64,000 nt of DNA from Heliocidaris tuberculata (taxonomy: Eukaryota > Echinodermata > Echinoidea > Camarodonta > Echinometridae): assembly GCA_025618425.1 (NCBI GenBank), contig CM046851.1, positions 558,001-622,000 on the forward strand, in the 5' to 3' direction. The notes beneath the pieces are model-generated. The model was given only the letters and a program-made list of their open reading frames with translations. It searched no databases and was not told the DNA's origin. The translations under genes were made by a program, and so were the position numbers. This document shows, piece by piece, positions 32,285-45,700 of the stretch (position 1 is the first letter of the stretch; every line of letters begins with the position of its first letter).

Positions 32285-32375
32285 GCACCTGCAACTTTAA
32301 ATGTCCGAAAGTAAATTTTATGTATCTTTGCATGATAATAAATTATCTTGAATCTTGAATCTTGAATCTTCAATT
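32285..32375 (+). mobile_element. Non-LTR retroelement 3' end with TTGAATC tail
   Basis: AATTTTATGTATCTTTGC, AATAAA and then three TTGAATC units (about 32350-32370). Short tandem 3' repeats in place of poly-A are usual for CR1/L2/jockey-type LINEs and their SINEs. The DNA upstream is CT- and CA-rich (about 32140-32260). Confidence 0.5.
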
Positions 32376-35300
32376 CTCCTTCTCTCATCTCCATTCTTCT
32401 CTGTCACAATCTCTCTCTATCCTTCCTGATATTCTCGGATTAATTTTATCTACGTTTTCTATACATTATAAACTATTTTAAACATCTCTTATGTCAGCTC
32501 GATCAGAATATTAGCCGAATAAAAATCAAACAAAGACATTAGATTTGCAAAGGTATCAAAAGTTTATCACAAAATCTAGTTGAAAAGTAATACACACATT
32601 GTTTCGAGAAAGTACCTTACAAAGTACCTATGGAAGTACTGCAAACTTACAGATGCGATTATAGAAACAAATTATACACTACAGGCAACAGTACACACAA
32701 AACAATACAGCACTAATATCAAAGAAATACTGTGTATTGTACCGCAAAGACTTTTCGAAGCTTCAGCGCATATCCTTCACTGAGAATATCAAGTACTTTT
32801 ACATTTTCATAGTAATTTCATTTCATTTTGAATTATTTTCCTCTCTCATACATCACCACGCAATTCAATAAACATTCAAATTGAGCTATTGAAAGTTCGC
32901 AATTACCGCAACAGAATTATCGTAATATGAATATCACTAAATAGAACGTAATTAAGTAGAAATCTAATGCTAATTCATCTGTGAGCATGTTACAAAATTT
33001 GAATGAGTAATTGAAGCGAGTTTTAAGAATTGCTGTTGCCGATTTACAACCAAGCTTATACAGGAGGAAACCGTGGTTTACAAAATTCTCTTAAATTTCG
33101 ACTACGATGCCGCCACCATTATATGCATTATTATACGAAGTAAGAATTTCAAAATGTAAGTAATAAAGACCTTGTAAAGGCTACTGTAAAACACGTACCA
33201 CACACTGTATGGCTAATCTTAATTTCATTTCCCCGTTCTATTTATACTTCAAAAAATACCATGCGAAATCAGTATATCTTTAAAACAGAGTGAAGTAGGA
33301 AATACATTGATCTATACAAGCAGTCGTTCAGCACACGAGGGGCAAACTGGCAGTCTGAGAAAATTGAAGTCCATTGATCTATCTGGCATATTTGACTGAA
33401 TGATGCATATGCTTCAAAGGAAGACATTATACTTTATACTTAATAAAAAAAAGCGAATAATTTTGTTGATACCATGCCTTGTACGTGTTGAAGAAGAAGG
33501 AGCACGCTATTGCAAATATTCACAAACGATAACGGCTCAAGAAATTGCATGTGTGGGACTACATTTTGACATCCATTTTCCCCCATTTCCTTTTTTGACT
33601 AACGCATACGGGGGTGGTCTGGTGAAAGGGCTATTCTTAAAGACATGTCACGATTATGAACTCATAATCATTTCCTTTTATGAAAATACTATTTAGTGGG
33701 CTGATATTCCATATTAAGGGTCTAAAAACTTCTTAGTGCATACGCCTACATGTTTCAATGAGAGTTCACAGGGCGTTGGCCGGAATAAAGTTTAATACCG
33801 TTCTTACAACATCATCTTAGTATCCGTTTCGTTTATTAATATAAAGATGATGTAATCTGTTTCATTCACAGGTATTTTATTCTAATTTGTTCCGAAATTA
33901 GCCCCGGATGTCTTACTTTCGATGCACATTAAAATCTATGTTTCCTATTTCCACGACGGCCCACTCCCTCAAATACATGTCATATGTAGTGGTGATGATG
34001 ATTAAGTAATATATATCGACCATAACAAGTGGAAAGTGTTGCCAATTGAGCATCATTATGCCAACGAAACTACTGATCATGAAACTAATTTTAGCTGTTA
34101 TTTAATTGCTTTATTCTAAAGAGCAATACATAAACGTCCAGCAAATTGATTCATAAATGAGATCACACTGACGAATGTACGAGACATGAAGGTTATAGAG
34201 GGGAAAGGAAAGGTGAAGAAAAGATATATAGCGACAAGAATTAGGAGGGAGAGAAACAAGGAGAAGAAGAGTTTTAAATCAACTCTTTCTTTTAAGTATC
34301 AAATGCCCTTAAAAGACGTTAACAATTAAACTGAAACATTCAAAACATTAAGATACGAAACAATACGTTATCAATGTATGTACAAAACCATGACGCTAAA
34401 CAGCTATAATTCTATGTACAATATATAACAGCCCATGTCAAACATGGTAAATACAAGATCAACATGAGTTGTCAAAATAATGAAAAATCTTATCCTTCTC
34501 AATATTTTTAAGAACCCATCTGATTTTTATTAAGATGAGCATTTACAATCGAATAAATCACAACAATAATAAAATCATTCCTATTGTCATTTTTGAATGA
34601 AAATGCAATGAGTTGCAACTCGCACACAAATAAATGACAAATTATTTTCACCTCAGAACAAACGCTCAGTCGTTACACTGCACAATCGGTGGCTTAAAGT
34701 GTTTTTTTTTCGCATATGAAAATTAATCACAAATTCTTCATGATAATAATTTCTCGACACAATTTATCACTAAAGAGCGATACGTTTGTTTAGAAGGGAA
34801 TGCAATCGAAGATTCTATAATCTATTCTAAGAGAATATCTACAAGCATTCTATAGCACTCGTATCAATGCGTATATTCTGCGAAAATTTATACGAACGCA
34901 CTCAAAATGAATTTGATTCTAAGATTATAACAACACCACGATCTTTCAATTTTGTACACTAATGAGCATCAGAAAATCATGAGACTACTGTAAGGGTTTA
35001 ATCTGTCCGCGGATGTCTTATAAAGTTCATTTCAGTTCATGCACTTTACTTGATGCCGTGTAATCATTCAAAACAGTTTCATATCCGACCGTATGTCATT
35101 ATATCACTTATTACCAAGTAAGTACACTTCATGCATACCACGCATTACTCGCCATTCTCAAGCTTTAGTTGAAAAATGATCGCGTGGCGGGACAAGTTCA
35201 AATTTCCGTACAGATATTATCAGATTTCAAAACAAAAACCGAGACTCATGACAAAAACTAAAACGAGACGATTCTATAACAGATCATATTTCTCCGTGAT

Positions 35301-35997
35301 AATGATGGAAGACAGTCATCAAGAACTTCATTTCATTGTCAAGATTTTTACAAGGTTTAATTTTCAACCACAATTTACAATGCAGAGGCACAAACTGCGC
35401 AAGTAAAAATCCACGGCAATCTATAATACGTATTTAAGGCATATGCTGCTTTCGTCAAAAGTCTTGATTGTACATTGGCGACCTGATAGTGACGGAAGAA
35501 TGAAGTGTTTTTTTAATAATTTTTTTAATAGCGTTATCCTTTCACACCACCTCTTCTCAGAAGTATCCGCTGAAACTGAAAATCTGGTTCGTACCCAACA
35601 TTCTAACAATTTCTTCCACTTCAAAAAGCGTTTTGTGTCATATTACTGTACATAAGCATCTCCCAAGGTTTTGAAAAGTACGGAAGCATTCTTTGAATAG
35701 TTTTTTTTATGCATCTCGAATCCAAGTACATTAATCTCAACGATTCTCGGCACCACTTGTAAAAAAACACTTTGGTTTCGAAGTTAAAAAATCACACATC
35801 TGTCTTTGTCGTCATGATGTTCTGCAACGAAATCTTGGGAAAATACGCACATGTGTGTAGCTAGACGTTGTATCTTGTTTATACTTTACAACGCCTTCCT
35901 CCAGTAGTGTTTTCTTCATTTTTTTTTTCTTCGCCGCACTGCTTTGATCGTTCTCAAACCCTTTACGACGATCCGCTTATTTCCAGTTCAGTCTGAT
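32376..35997 (-). other. Repeat-poor stretch, possible IRF 3' UTR
   Basis: About 3.6 kb without obvious mobile elements, unlike its neighbours, lying directly downstream of the candidate terminal IRF exon on the minus strand. Minus-strand AATAAA occurs, for example near 33830 and 34110. No reading frame here looks like a protein. A long 3' UTR is an inference from position and repeat depletion. Confidence 0.3.
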
Positions 35998-36044
35998 TTA
36001 AACCACTCTCGACCAGTTGGAACCAATTGGTATTGTGACGCTCG
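35998..36044 (-). CDS. Candidate terminal coding exon of IRF
   Basis: On the minus strand a GTTTTTTTACTAG acceptor precedes a 47-nt segment that joins in phase 1 to the exon ending at 37118, giving [15 protein letters not shown] and a TAA stop. Phase, pyrimidine tract and a repeat-poor downstream region support it, but the tail is too short for family comparison. Confidence 0.35.
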
Positions 36045-36578
36045 CTAGTAAAAAAACCCCCCAAACATGCGATTTCATGCAGAGAGTTCAATATCAAGTT
36101 AACCACGTTAATGAAGACTCAGAGTTGTTGGAGAATCGGATAGTTGGAGGCCTCTGCATATGCATCTGTGTTATAAAACAAAATGGAAGCAATATTTTTT
36201 TCAAAATTAGACATGGAAAAGTGATGAATTATTGTTCACGATTTTGCACGTATATAAACTGCAATTACAGCATGTTTATCAAATTTCTATGGGTGAAAAG
36301 AATTTGAGATTACCATCTTTCAGTTTCCACTCAATTGCTCTCTTTGTCATAATTTATTGTAAATGAGAGCTTAAGTGTATTCTGTCTTCGTTCATTATTA
36401 TCTTGGCTATGTTATACAAGTCTGTGCTTCCTCAGTCACTCCTTAATAATTCTGATCAAAGCAATTATGTTATCTACAGTCGACACAAACCATATGCAAG
36501 CCGTTATAACTTTAAACTTTAAGAACAATAATAGTGATACATGTACTACTACTACCATTACTACTACTACTACTACTA

Positions 36579-36630
<52 letters not shown>

Positions 36631-36702
36631 GCTACTACTACTGCTACTACTACTACTACTACTACTACAACTGCTATTACTACTACTACTACTACTACTA
36701 TT

Positions 36703-36780
<78 letters not shown>

Positions 36781-39700
36781 GCTATTACTACTACTACTAC
36801 TGCTATTACTAATGGTAATAGTACTGCTAATAATAATAACAACAAAAATTGGATTTATAATGCCAATAGAAAGGACACGAGGCACTATCCCTTAATCTAC
36901 GAACAAATCAAGAACTGTAGAGATATGTTTTCAGGGGAGCGTTTCATCAAGTGTTTTGTCAGTGATTATTACCGACAACTGTTATAAGCTACTGAAATCC
37001 TTGCATCTGATTGGCTGAGAGCAAATTTGTGGGTAAAAATCACTGACAAATCGCTTGATGAAACGCTCCCCAGATGTTTTTTTAAGAAATGATATTTGTC
37101 ATAGTAAGCTCTTGTACCTGGATGCTGTGTATTGAGACCAAGCGAGGCGTTTGAAACGAAGCCGTTGAGCATGGAGCTATGATGCTGTAGGGCCATGGCG
37201 TGATGGGTTCCGGGTTCAACTTTGATATGGGTCATCATCGGGTGGGTTTCGTACCCTGATAGATCTGCCGCCATCGGCCCTGGGGTGAAAAAATGAAAGT
37301 ATGAGAAGAAATGTCATAAAGGAAAGGTCCTTTTCTGAATGGAAAGGAATTTGGAAAGGAAAATACATTGCGTCACTTTATTTGGAAGGACAAATTCTAT
37401 TTCAAGTATAATGACATAGAAATAAATTTTGAACATTTCATGCTTCCCCTGAACCCCCCCCCCCCCTTTCCTCCACCTACCAGAATCACTGAAACGTCTT
37501 TTTTTCTCCATTATATCAAGTTTGGAATTCAAAAAGAACGATAGCATGCCACCTATACGAAACTAAACAAGACATTTTCCTTAGTATACTATTTGAAAGA
37601 ATCAAGAGTGCATAACAGTCTCGCCATCAAACTCTGTTACCAAAAAACTTTTTATACTTTCTGTATTATAACTTAATACTTTCTGTATTATAACTGGAGC
37701 AAGACTTTGTTCAAATTCGTTGTCCATTTAGAAATACTGATACCATACAGTACAACACGAAAGATCACTGTTGTTTTTTATAGAATTCATCAACATTTTT
37801 TTCAAAGAAAACTTACTGGTATTTTGTGTGGCCATGATATCGGCGTTGTTCCCGAAGAAAGAGCTATTATCGGGATGTCTTTGGTGGTTCCAATAGGTGG
37901 TGTAATCCATCGAGGAGTCCAAATTGTTGTTCCCGTCCAGCGGGGACACGCTGCGGGGGCTGTGCCCAGGACTCTGGTCCTTCAACTCAAACACCAGCTG
38001 AAAGAGACCGAGACAAGCAATAGGGAAGGGGTTTATGATTTGTATACATTTCCTTTTATATCTTAATCAATGTATTTTGTAATAAATCACTGGCATGGAC
38101 ACTAGATAGAGGAGTTGTTAGTGGGATTGTGGGTGCGCGAATCCCTACTTCGCAAAGCAGGAGATCTACTGGGAGAGTAATATACACACCCTCCCCCCCC
38201 CCCACCACCCCCAAGTCAGATTACTTGGCCTACTTGATGAGCTAATCACTTGTTTTCTTTTTTTTTTTAACCCGAAGTTGAATGCTCGATCAAAATTTTC
38301 TCAGGTGAAGACTGGAACACAAGTACTATCCAAACAAAGCTCTCTCTAAGCAAAACAAATCCAAATCGATTTTTTAACCAGCTCTCAAGGGTCTCTCACG
38401 CGATTCAATCATCAGCCCCAGCAATCGGATTTATTCACCTGACAGTGTAAACTAATCACTCGGATAATTAACATTGCCGCACCCGGCACAGCCGGCACAA
38501 CCCACACCGCCGTGCAAAGGTCTATATTCTTTCGGAAGTCGGTGCTGGGATTTACCATTTAGGCTAAACAACCTGATTTGAGAATGATTTGGATAAAGTT
38601 CTCATAATCAAACACCTGTGATGCATGGGAAGGTGTTCAAGGCAAGGAAGTGTGGACCACTCACAGGCCATTTCATAATGCATCAAAATGTATACATTTG
38701 CCTAGTGACAAACTATTACATTCACCTGTGAAAACTATTCTTTTTCAATTGCATGTCTGCGTATTATAGGCGTTGTTAGGTTGGGCAAACATTTTGGCTT
38801 GCACAACCTAGCAACACTTAATGTATGCAGTCTGCATACTGATTTTGAAATACGTACAATGACTTGCAAGAGGTGGATAGGAGTTTGACAAAGAAGTAGG
38901 CACTAAATTTGAACCATTACGAAAATGACCCATTGTAATTAATAACAGGTAATTGAGAACTTGTCAGGGATAGAAAACGGAAACACAATATGTTGTTTTT
39001 AGGTAGCCGGAAGAGAATAATTTTGAACAATTCGCGGATTTTTTTTTTTTTACCTGTCATTTTTTACCTATCTAAGTGATATATGGAACAAGGAAGTATA
39101 CAATTTGGTATACTCTTGTTTCTTCACCAAGATAACCATACTGATCATGGGTCTTGAAAAGATGAAAGTAAATTTTAATGATCAAAACCAACATTATTTA
39201 CATTTACATTATAATTAGGAGTCAAATGAATGGACAAGTTGAAAGGTACGGGAATTCATTTTTTTGTCTTTTTTTTTAATATTTGGGTTTTATGACATTT
39301 TGAAATAAACAAAAATAAATTCTTACATCTGCTACTTCTTTCTCCGACATTCTTCCGCTTGAGTCGCTGTCACTCAGATCACCTGAGGGGAAAGGGGTGG
39401 AAATCAAGGGGGGAAAGTCGGATGAGAACAACAAAATTATAAAAGTAAGCAATAAATAAACAAATCGGGAGGAAATTAAGCTGTAAACTTAAGCTCGTGG
39501 GAAAATATGTCGCTTCAAGTGGAATTGGGGAAACAGTGATCACCGCTCAAAGCTTCCGCAGTTGAGTTAGTGCATATTATTTCTAAATGTATTTTCAGCT
39601 GAAACCCTAGCACTGGCCTCAGAACCAACCCACCTATATCATTTCATGAAAGTGGTTTATTTGAGGAAGCAGCGAAAATATTTCCTCTCGCTGTATTTGT

Positions 39701-42700
39701 CTAGGCCGGATCACGGTCAAAGAGGCGGAAACTTTCGGGATGCTTTAAACTATTAACCGCTTAATCATAACAATGCATGTTCCTCGTGTGCATTTAGAAG
39801 CATTATAAAAGCCAGTGTTCTTATTAATTTATGACGAAGCTATTAATTGACGAAAAAAAAGTGCTTAGCTATTGTATTTTCAGAGATTGGTTCACAATGC
39901 CTAAAAAATGTTAAGATACTTCGAATATAAGAGCACATTCATTGTCAGGAACAACGGGTCGAATAAATGAACAAAATGCATTCAAAAGTATTTAAGATTG
40001 TGCAAAAAACGAGTCAAACAAGTTGAAATGACTAAATAATGAGTAAATAATAATAAGTAAAATGCGTACAGGGCTGCATGCAGGCATATCAAACCTTGCC
40101 CTTCTGTTTAATACACTGTTTGAATGCACTGTTTTAATTACTGTTGCGGACAATTCATATCACTATAAATATCAGTGTTAGTATTACGTAAAACAATCAA
40201 ATAAAGTCAAACTGGAAAAAAAAAGTTGACATATTCATTTTTTTTTGGGGGGGGAGGGGGTGGGTGGGGGGGGGGGGCTGTTAGGGTTTAGCTTCTTTTC
40301 TTCTTTTTTTTTTTCTTACTTACCATCGTAATGATAGCTATCGTAGCTGAGTTGATTTGGATGGCTCACTTCAAACCTCGCCTCCATGTTGAACCCAGTC
40401 ATCGCCTGCCTGTTGTTCATGACAACTTTGTACGGCGGCGGCGGTGATTGCGGCGTGCTCGCTGGAGTCGAGGTTACCGTGCTGCAAGGCGAAACGCACG
40501 TACTATGTGTCATGCTCGGCGAGTAGCCGTTTTGTGAAGCGAAGTGGACGCCGTTGACGGTGGACATCGTTGAGTATGGAGGCGACATCGGCGACAGGAG
40601 CGCGTTAGAAGACACTGCCGACGTCGAACCGTTCGGTTTGAAGACACAGTGGACGTTGAGTCTCATGCGGTCTGATAAAAACACGGAACGAAGACATTCA
40701 TTGGTGCTTATTACAATCGTATTTTAATTAATGTCGCCCTTCTTCTGTTCGTATGTCAGTGCGGACTGTTTAATCTATTCTCAAACACGTTACAGACTTG
40801 AATTTCTGATTTTGCATAAATCATTTTCCATGTATAAACTCACAAAATGTCTTAGCAATTCCCACTAAACAAATAGTGTACGAATAAGAAGTGGAAAATT
40901 ATGCTGACTGAATACTAGGGGATAGAGACTGAAACATAGAATAGATGACATCATAGAAAGGACACATAAAAGGTCTAAAAGCCCCCTGAAGTTTCTAGGA
41001 ATTGTGAGTTCAGGACATTTTCTCGAAAAATGAAGTCTCAGCCTACGCCGAGGGAAATGACCCATTTTGTTTCATCTACACTCTCGCTACGCACCCAGAA
41101 CTCGATACACACATCCGCCCGTCCATCCCAACCATTACTGTCCGCCAGCACAGTAGGATTTCCTTAACACTAGCATCTTAGGCAGTGAACGACACTACCC
41201 CATGAAAAAAACAGGACATTCTTAGAAATATCGAAAGTCAATCTATCCGAAATGCACTGTATTTGACCCATTTCGTTCAGAAATTATACTTTTGCATAAG
41301 GAAATAATCCATGTAGCTGATCCGTTTTTCCTCGAAATGCTACTAAAAATACTGCTGAAGTACGAGCAAGGTAGAACGATGTACATTGCAAAGTGATGCA
41401 AAATGATGACCTTTATATCTACCACAGAAATAATCAGGAAATGTATACGGGAAATAGTATTCCTCCTTGGTTTCGTCAAACGACATCATTGTTTTAATAT
41501 TGTAGAATTCAATTACAAGAGGAATTTATGTTTGCTAATTTATCATAACATAATGACTGAGCGAAACATACATTTCATTATAGGAAAGGAACAGAATATA
41601 GTGCTGCAAATGAGGAATATATATAGTTATGTGCTCACCTGTTTTCGCGGGCCTTATTTCGTTCATCCTCTTATTGAGGAGATCTTCAGCTAATTCCACG
41701 CTGGCGTTCGATAGTTTGGTGACGGAGGAATGATTCTGTGAAAAAAATTGAAAGGTAGTATTTCAAGATCACATCGTTTGATTAAAGGACATGGCTTGAA
41801 GAACCAAACATAATATTGAGAAAATGTAAATATGTAAAACAAAAAGTGAAGAAAAGAAATTGAAAAGAGAAAGTATTATTCCAACAGCTGTTTCTTGATC
41901 GCTTTCGATTTCTTGAACATCTTAGAGTATATCAGTTTCTCTTTTCACCAAAGAAAAAATAATAACTTGAAGTCATTAACTAATATTCATTAATTTCGTC
42001 GGTTTAAACTAAAACCCGTTTCGCCCCACTCTCTTTCTATTGGTATTTCTGATTCTGTACTTATAACCTCGACAAGGATAATCTGACATTATTAACCAAC
42101 ATTTTTGTTACTAAAGTAGATTTCAGAATAAGTAATTATCATTTGTTCTTACGTCGGCAGATGGGATGATCAAGTTGTTTCTCTTTCGTTGTTTCTTATC
42201 TGGCTTGTTCCCTCGGGACTTGGATGTACTTCTTTGTCTCTTGATCACTTTTGTACCTAAGTGGAAGGAAAATACATACATTTTAGAGAGTGCCGATATA
42301 GATAATACCCATACGGAATGATTTTAATCGTTGCATTTTTTGTCTTGAAATGTACGCACATCACAATCAATGTTTTGTCTCTTCTGATTAGTTAAAAGTA
42401 TTTCATTCGTTGTGGGGGGGGGGGGGGGTTGTCCGTGAACTTTTCGTGGGACGAAGCCCCATTCCAATCATCTTTTTGTGTCAACAATTCATGACTGTTC
42501 ATGCAATATTATAGAACATTGTTAAATTCGGATCAATGAAAACTGAAACGTCTGTCGATGTACCTTCAAGACGAAACTTCGAAACTAAAGAGAGAGATAG
42601 AGAGCAAAAGACAGAGAGAAAGAGAGAGAGAGAGAGGGGGGGGGGATAAGAAAGCTAGGCACTGAAAGAGAAATTACCTTCAGCATCTCGACTTTGTCTC

Positions 42701-45700
42701 TTCGACTTCTTGGGATGAAGGCGGTAAACTTTGTAAGCGTCGTTGCCTTTCGTCTTCCCTTTCTCTCGAAGTTCTTCGATGTCGGGTAGGGAGTTGATGG
42801 CGCAGCGGAAGTTGGCCTTCCAGACCTTCGGGTTGGCCTTCGGTGAGTCGGTCGTAGGATCGTATTTCTCTGCGAGAGAGCGGGAGAAAATAAGGAAAAA
42901 GGAAATAATATATGAATAGGATGACGTCAGTGTAAACAACAATAGACCTGCAGATTGCTCCAGCATGATATTGTTTATATGTATTATAAGAAAAATAAAA
43001 GAAACAGAAAATACAAAGGGTGCAGTAATTTGATCTGTTCTCCACCCCCTCTCAAACATAATATCCTTATCCTAAGGTCAATCCTATAAGATGAATTTTG
43101 TTGCCCCCTCGCCCTCCCACCATGATCATGACATAAAATATTGATCAATAATTGATTATGATCATTGGTTTCGCCCTACCCCCCCCCCCCCCCCCCTCTC
43201 CTTCATCCTGAAAATGGATCGACGCCCCTGCCCTACACTCCTCATCAGATGGTGGAAATATCGCGTCACATTGAATCATTCCACACTAACTATATTTCAT
43301 TCAAATGGAATGATTCAGCGACCAGTTATCTGCATACCGGGCCGGGGCGGCGGGGCGCTTGATCCCGACACCGCGCTGTCGAACCCAGCTGCGCCCCTCA
43401 TTCAGTGTCAGCCACCAAGTCGGCGAAATCTTGGAAAAAATGTCACCAGGGTTAAGTTGATTTCCAACATTTAGGTCATGATGGCTTTCGCTGCTCCCGC
43501 ACGCTTTTGAAGTTGCCATGCTGTAACAAGGTGACAGGGATGGTAAGTGTTGAATGATTGACATCAACTAAACGACCCATGGATGACTCAAACGCGCGTG
43601 GCCCATTCATCATTCTCATAATAATGAATGTATTCTTACTCCATCCGCCAAGGAAGGGACTTGTTCTCATATTACAAAAGTATTCGTTTTACACTGACAC
43701 TTTGTAATATCACGAAATATAATCAAATTCATATACATGTACAAGTTTTTTCACCAAAGAATAAAGCAAAGACACCACAAATTGCCTCTGCAGAACGAGA
43801 TCCAAAATACACAGCAATGATGCATGGTAACGCAGGCTTTGTGGTCATGCTTACTACAAGTACAACTGACGATGATGATGATAATAAATCATAATAATAA
43901 TAATAATGATAATAGTAATAACAGTATTGTCAATTACACGAGTATGATTTTCCTTTATTTTTATCAATACAATCATGAACTGGGGTTCGCGAAAAAATTC
44001 ATCTTCACGTTACGAGGAAATCCATTTTGTCGTCTGCCATGTTAACGTGTATTATTTCTGTCACAATAATGATATGACTTCACATCCAAATCCATGGGCG
44101 TCAGAACAGTCAGGTTGGTTAAGATGATAAGACCATCCATGAGAATGTCAAGGTGAAGACTCTCTGGGGAGGGGGATCAACAAAACGCTACATTCGCGCC
44201 GTTTTACTCACACTCGTACATTCATGCTGGAATAATTTTATCGTAGTCTCGATTATGAAACTCTTTTGCGCGATTTGTCGTGACTCTGTGAATGACAAAA
44301 TGGCAAATGTAACATAACAAAGTAAGCATGTAACCCAGCTGTTGCCTAAAATGTTTAATTTTGGAAACTGTATACTAAAAGTGGCCTTTGTTTTGTTCTT
44401 TTGTTATTTCATTCTTGTTCTAGAATGATACTTGACCTTGTTGAGTGTATGAATATGATGGTCTCAGATGAAATCATATGCATGTATAAATATATATATA
44501 GGTTATACGTTAGCACAAAGTCATTTTCTAAAACTGTCATCCTTTGTCTTGTTCGCCTTTGTGTATTATTTAATAAATTCTTTTCGCTTGTTCCAACCAT
44601 GCTGACAGCGATATAGTAAATGGTTTGTGGCACAATAATTGTGTCACTGACTATTCTATCACTATTCTTTTCTCTGTCAACGCTAAACAAGCACCGGCAA
44701 ACTCTGGAATGTGAAAGAAGAAAGGGCTTTATTTTTTCCCCTTAACCACAAACTCGGGGAGAATTATACCAGCTGCGCGCCCTTTTCTTTCCTTCTTTAT
44801 TTCTTTCTCATGTTCCTTCTTGTGGTTCCACTCTCCGTTGTTCCCTTTAAATCAAGGTAAACTATGTTAATACATCGTACAGGTTAGCTTTATGGTTTAT
44901 CGCGTATCCATTGAAGATTATCAGGATGAGGTAGTTCCTTCTACTTCTCTCTCTCTTTTTTTTTTGGGGGGGGGGGGGCATTTGTCATAACGGGCCACAG
45001 GATCCTAAAGTTTGTATATTTAAATATATTTAAAAACTATGACATAGTCTTAAAGTTGCTTTTTCGATTTCCGCAATGCAAAAGGCCTACTTGAAAGTAA
45101 GTGTAAAGGACTGGTCACATTTGTCCGATAACGATAACGAGATTTTTCATTAAAGGTATACCCTATACAGAGCTACCAGACGCAATCATACTCATGCACG
45201 CGTACTTACCATGTAATAGTGTGTACCTTTAATTGGAAACTTCATTATCTTTATCGTTATCGGACAAGCCCTTTAGACTAGCCCTTTAGACCAAAATTTT
45301 AAGGTGAATCGATAAGCGCTCCTGTACAAGGGCAAATACGGGGAACATTATATTTTCTGCATGCAGAGAACTTGGAGGGTGGTATGCAAAAACGCCCTTG
45401 TGGCGCTCAACATACGTGTATAGCAATGGCATTTGGGGAGAGAAAGGCAAACTTTGTGCAGACGAAACTATAATATAGCAATGTTGCAACTCAAGTAAAT
45501 ACCGGTTCACAAATAAAACAGAGCAAATATTAAAAGCACAAGAACGCATTTGCAACCCCGATTGAGCCACTCGATTTATAATGGGGTTTGTTTGCACAGA
45601 CTACTACGTGCAATGTCACATGACAAAGCTTACACGCCCACGCATAATATACAGTTGTATGAATGGAATGTTAAGGCGATTAATAATGCATACTGTCGTT

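Noticed and set aside
35421..35606. Alternative last IRF exon (after TTTCAGTTTCAG on the minus strand)
   Set aside because: Phase fits, but the Lys/Leu-rich AT-driven product looks random; the exon at 36044-35998 has a better acceptor and position. Not excluded.
36436..36987. Poly-Leu, poly-Tyr, poly-Thr, poly-Ser and poly-Val frames on both strands
   Set aside because: All come from the ACT triplet repeat.
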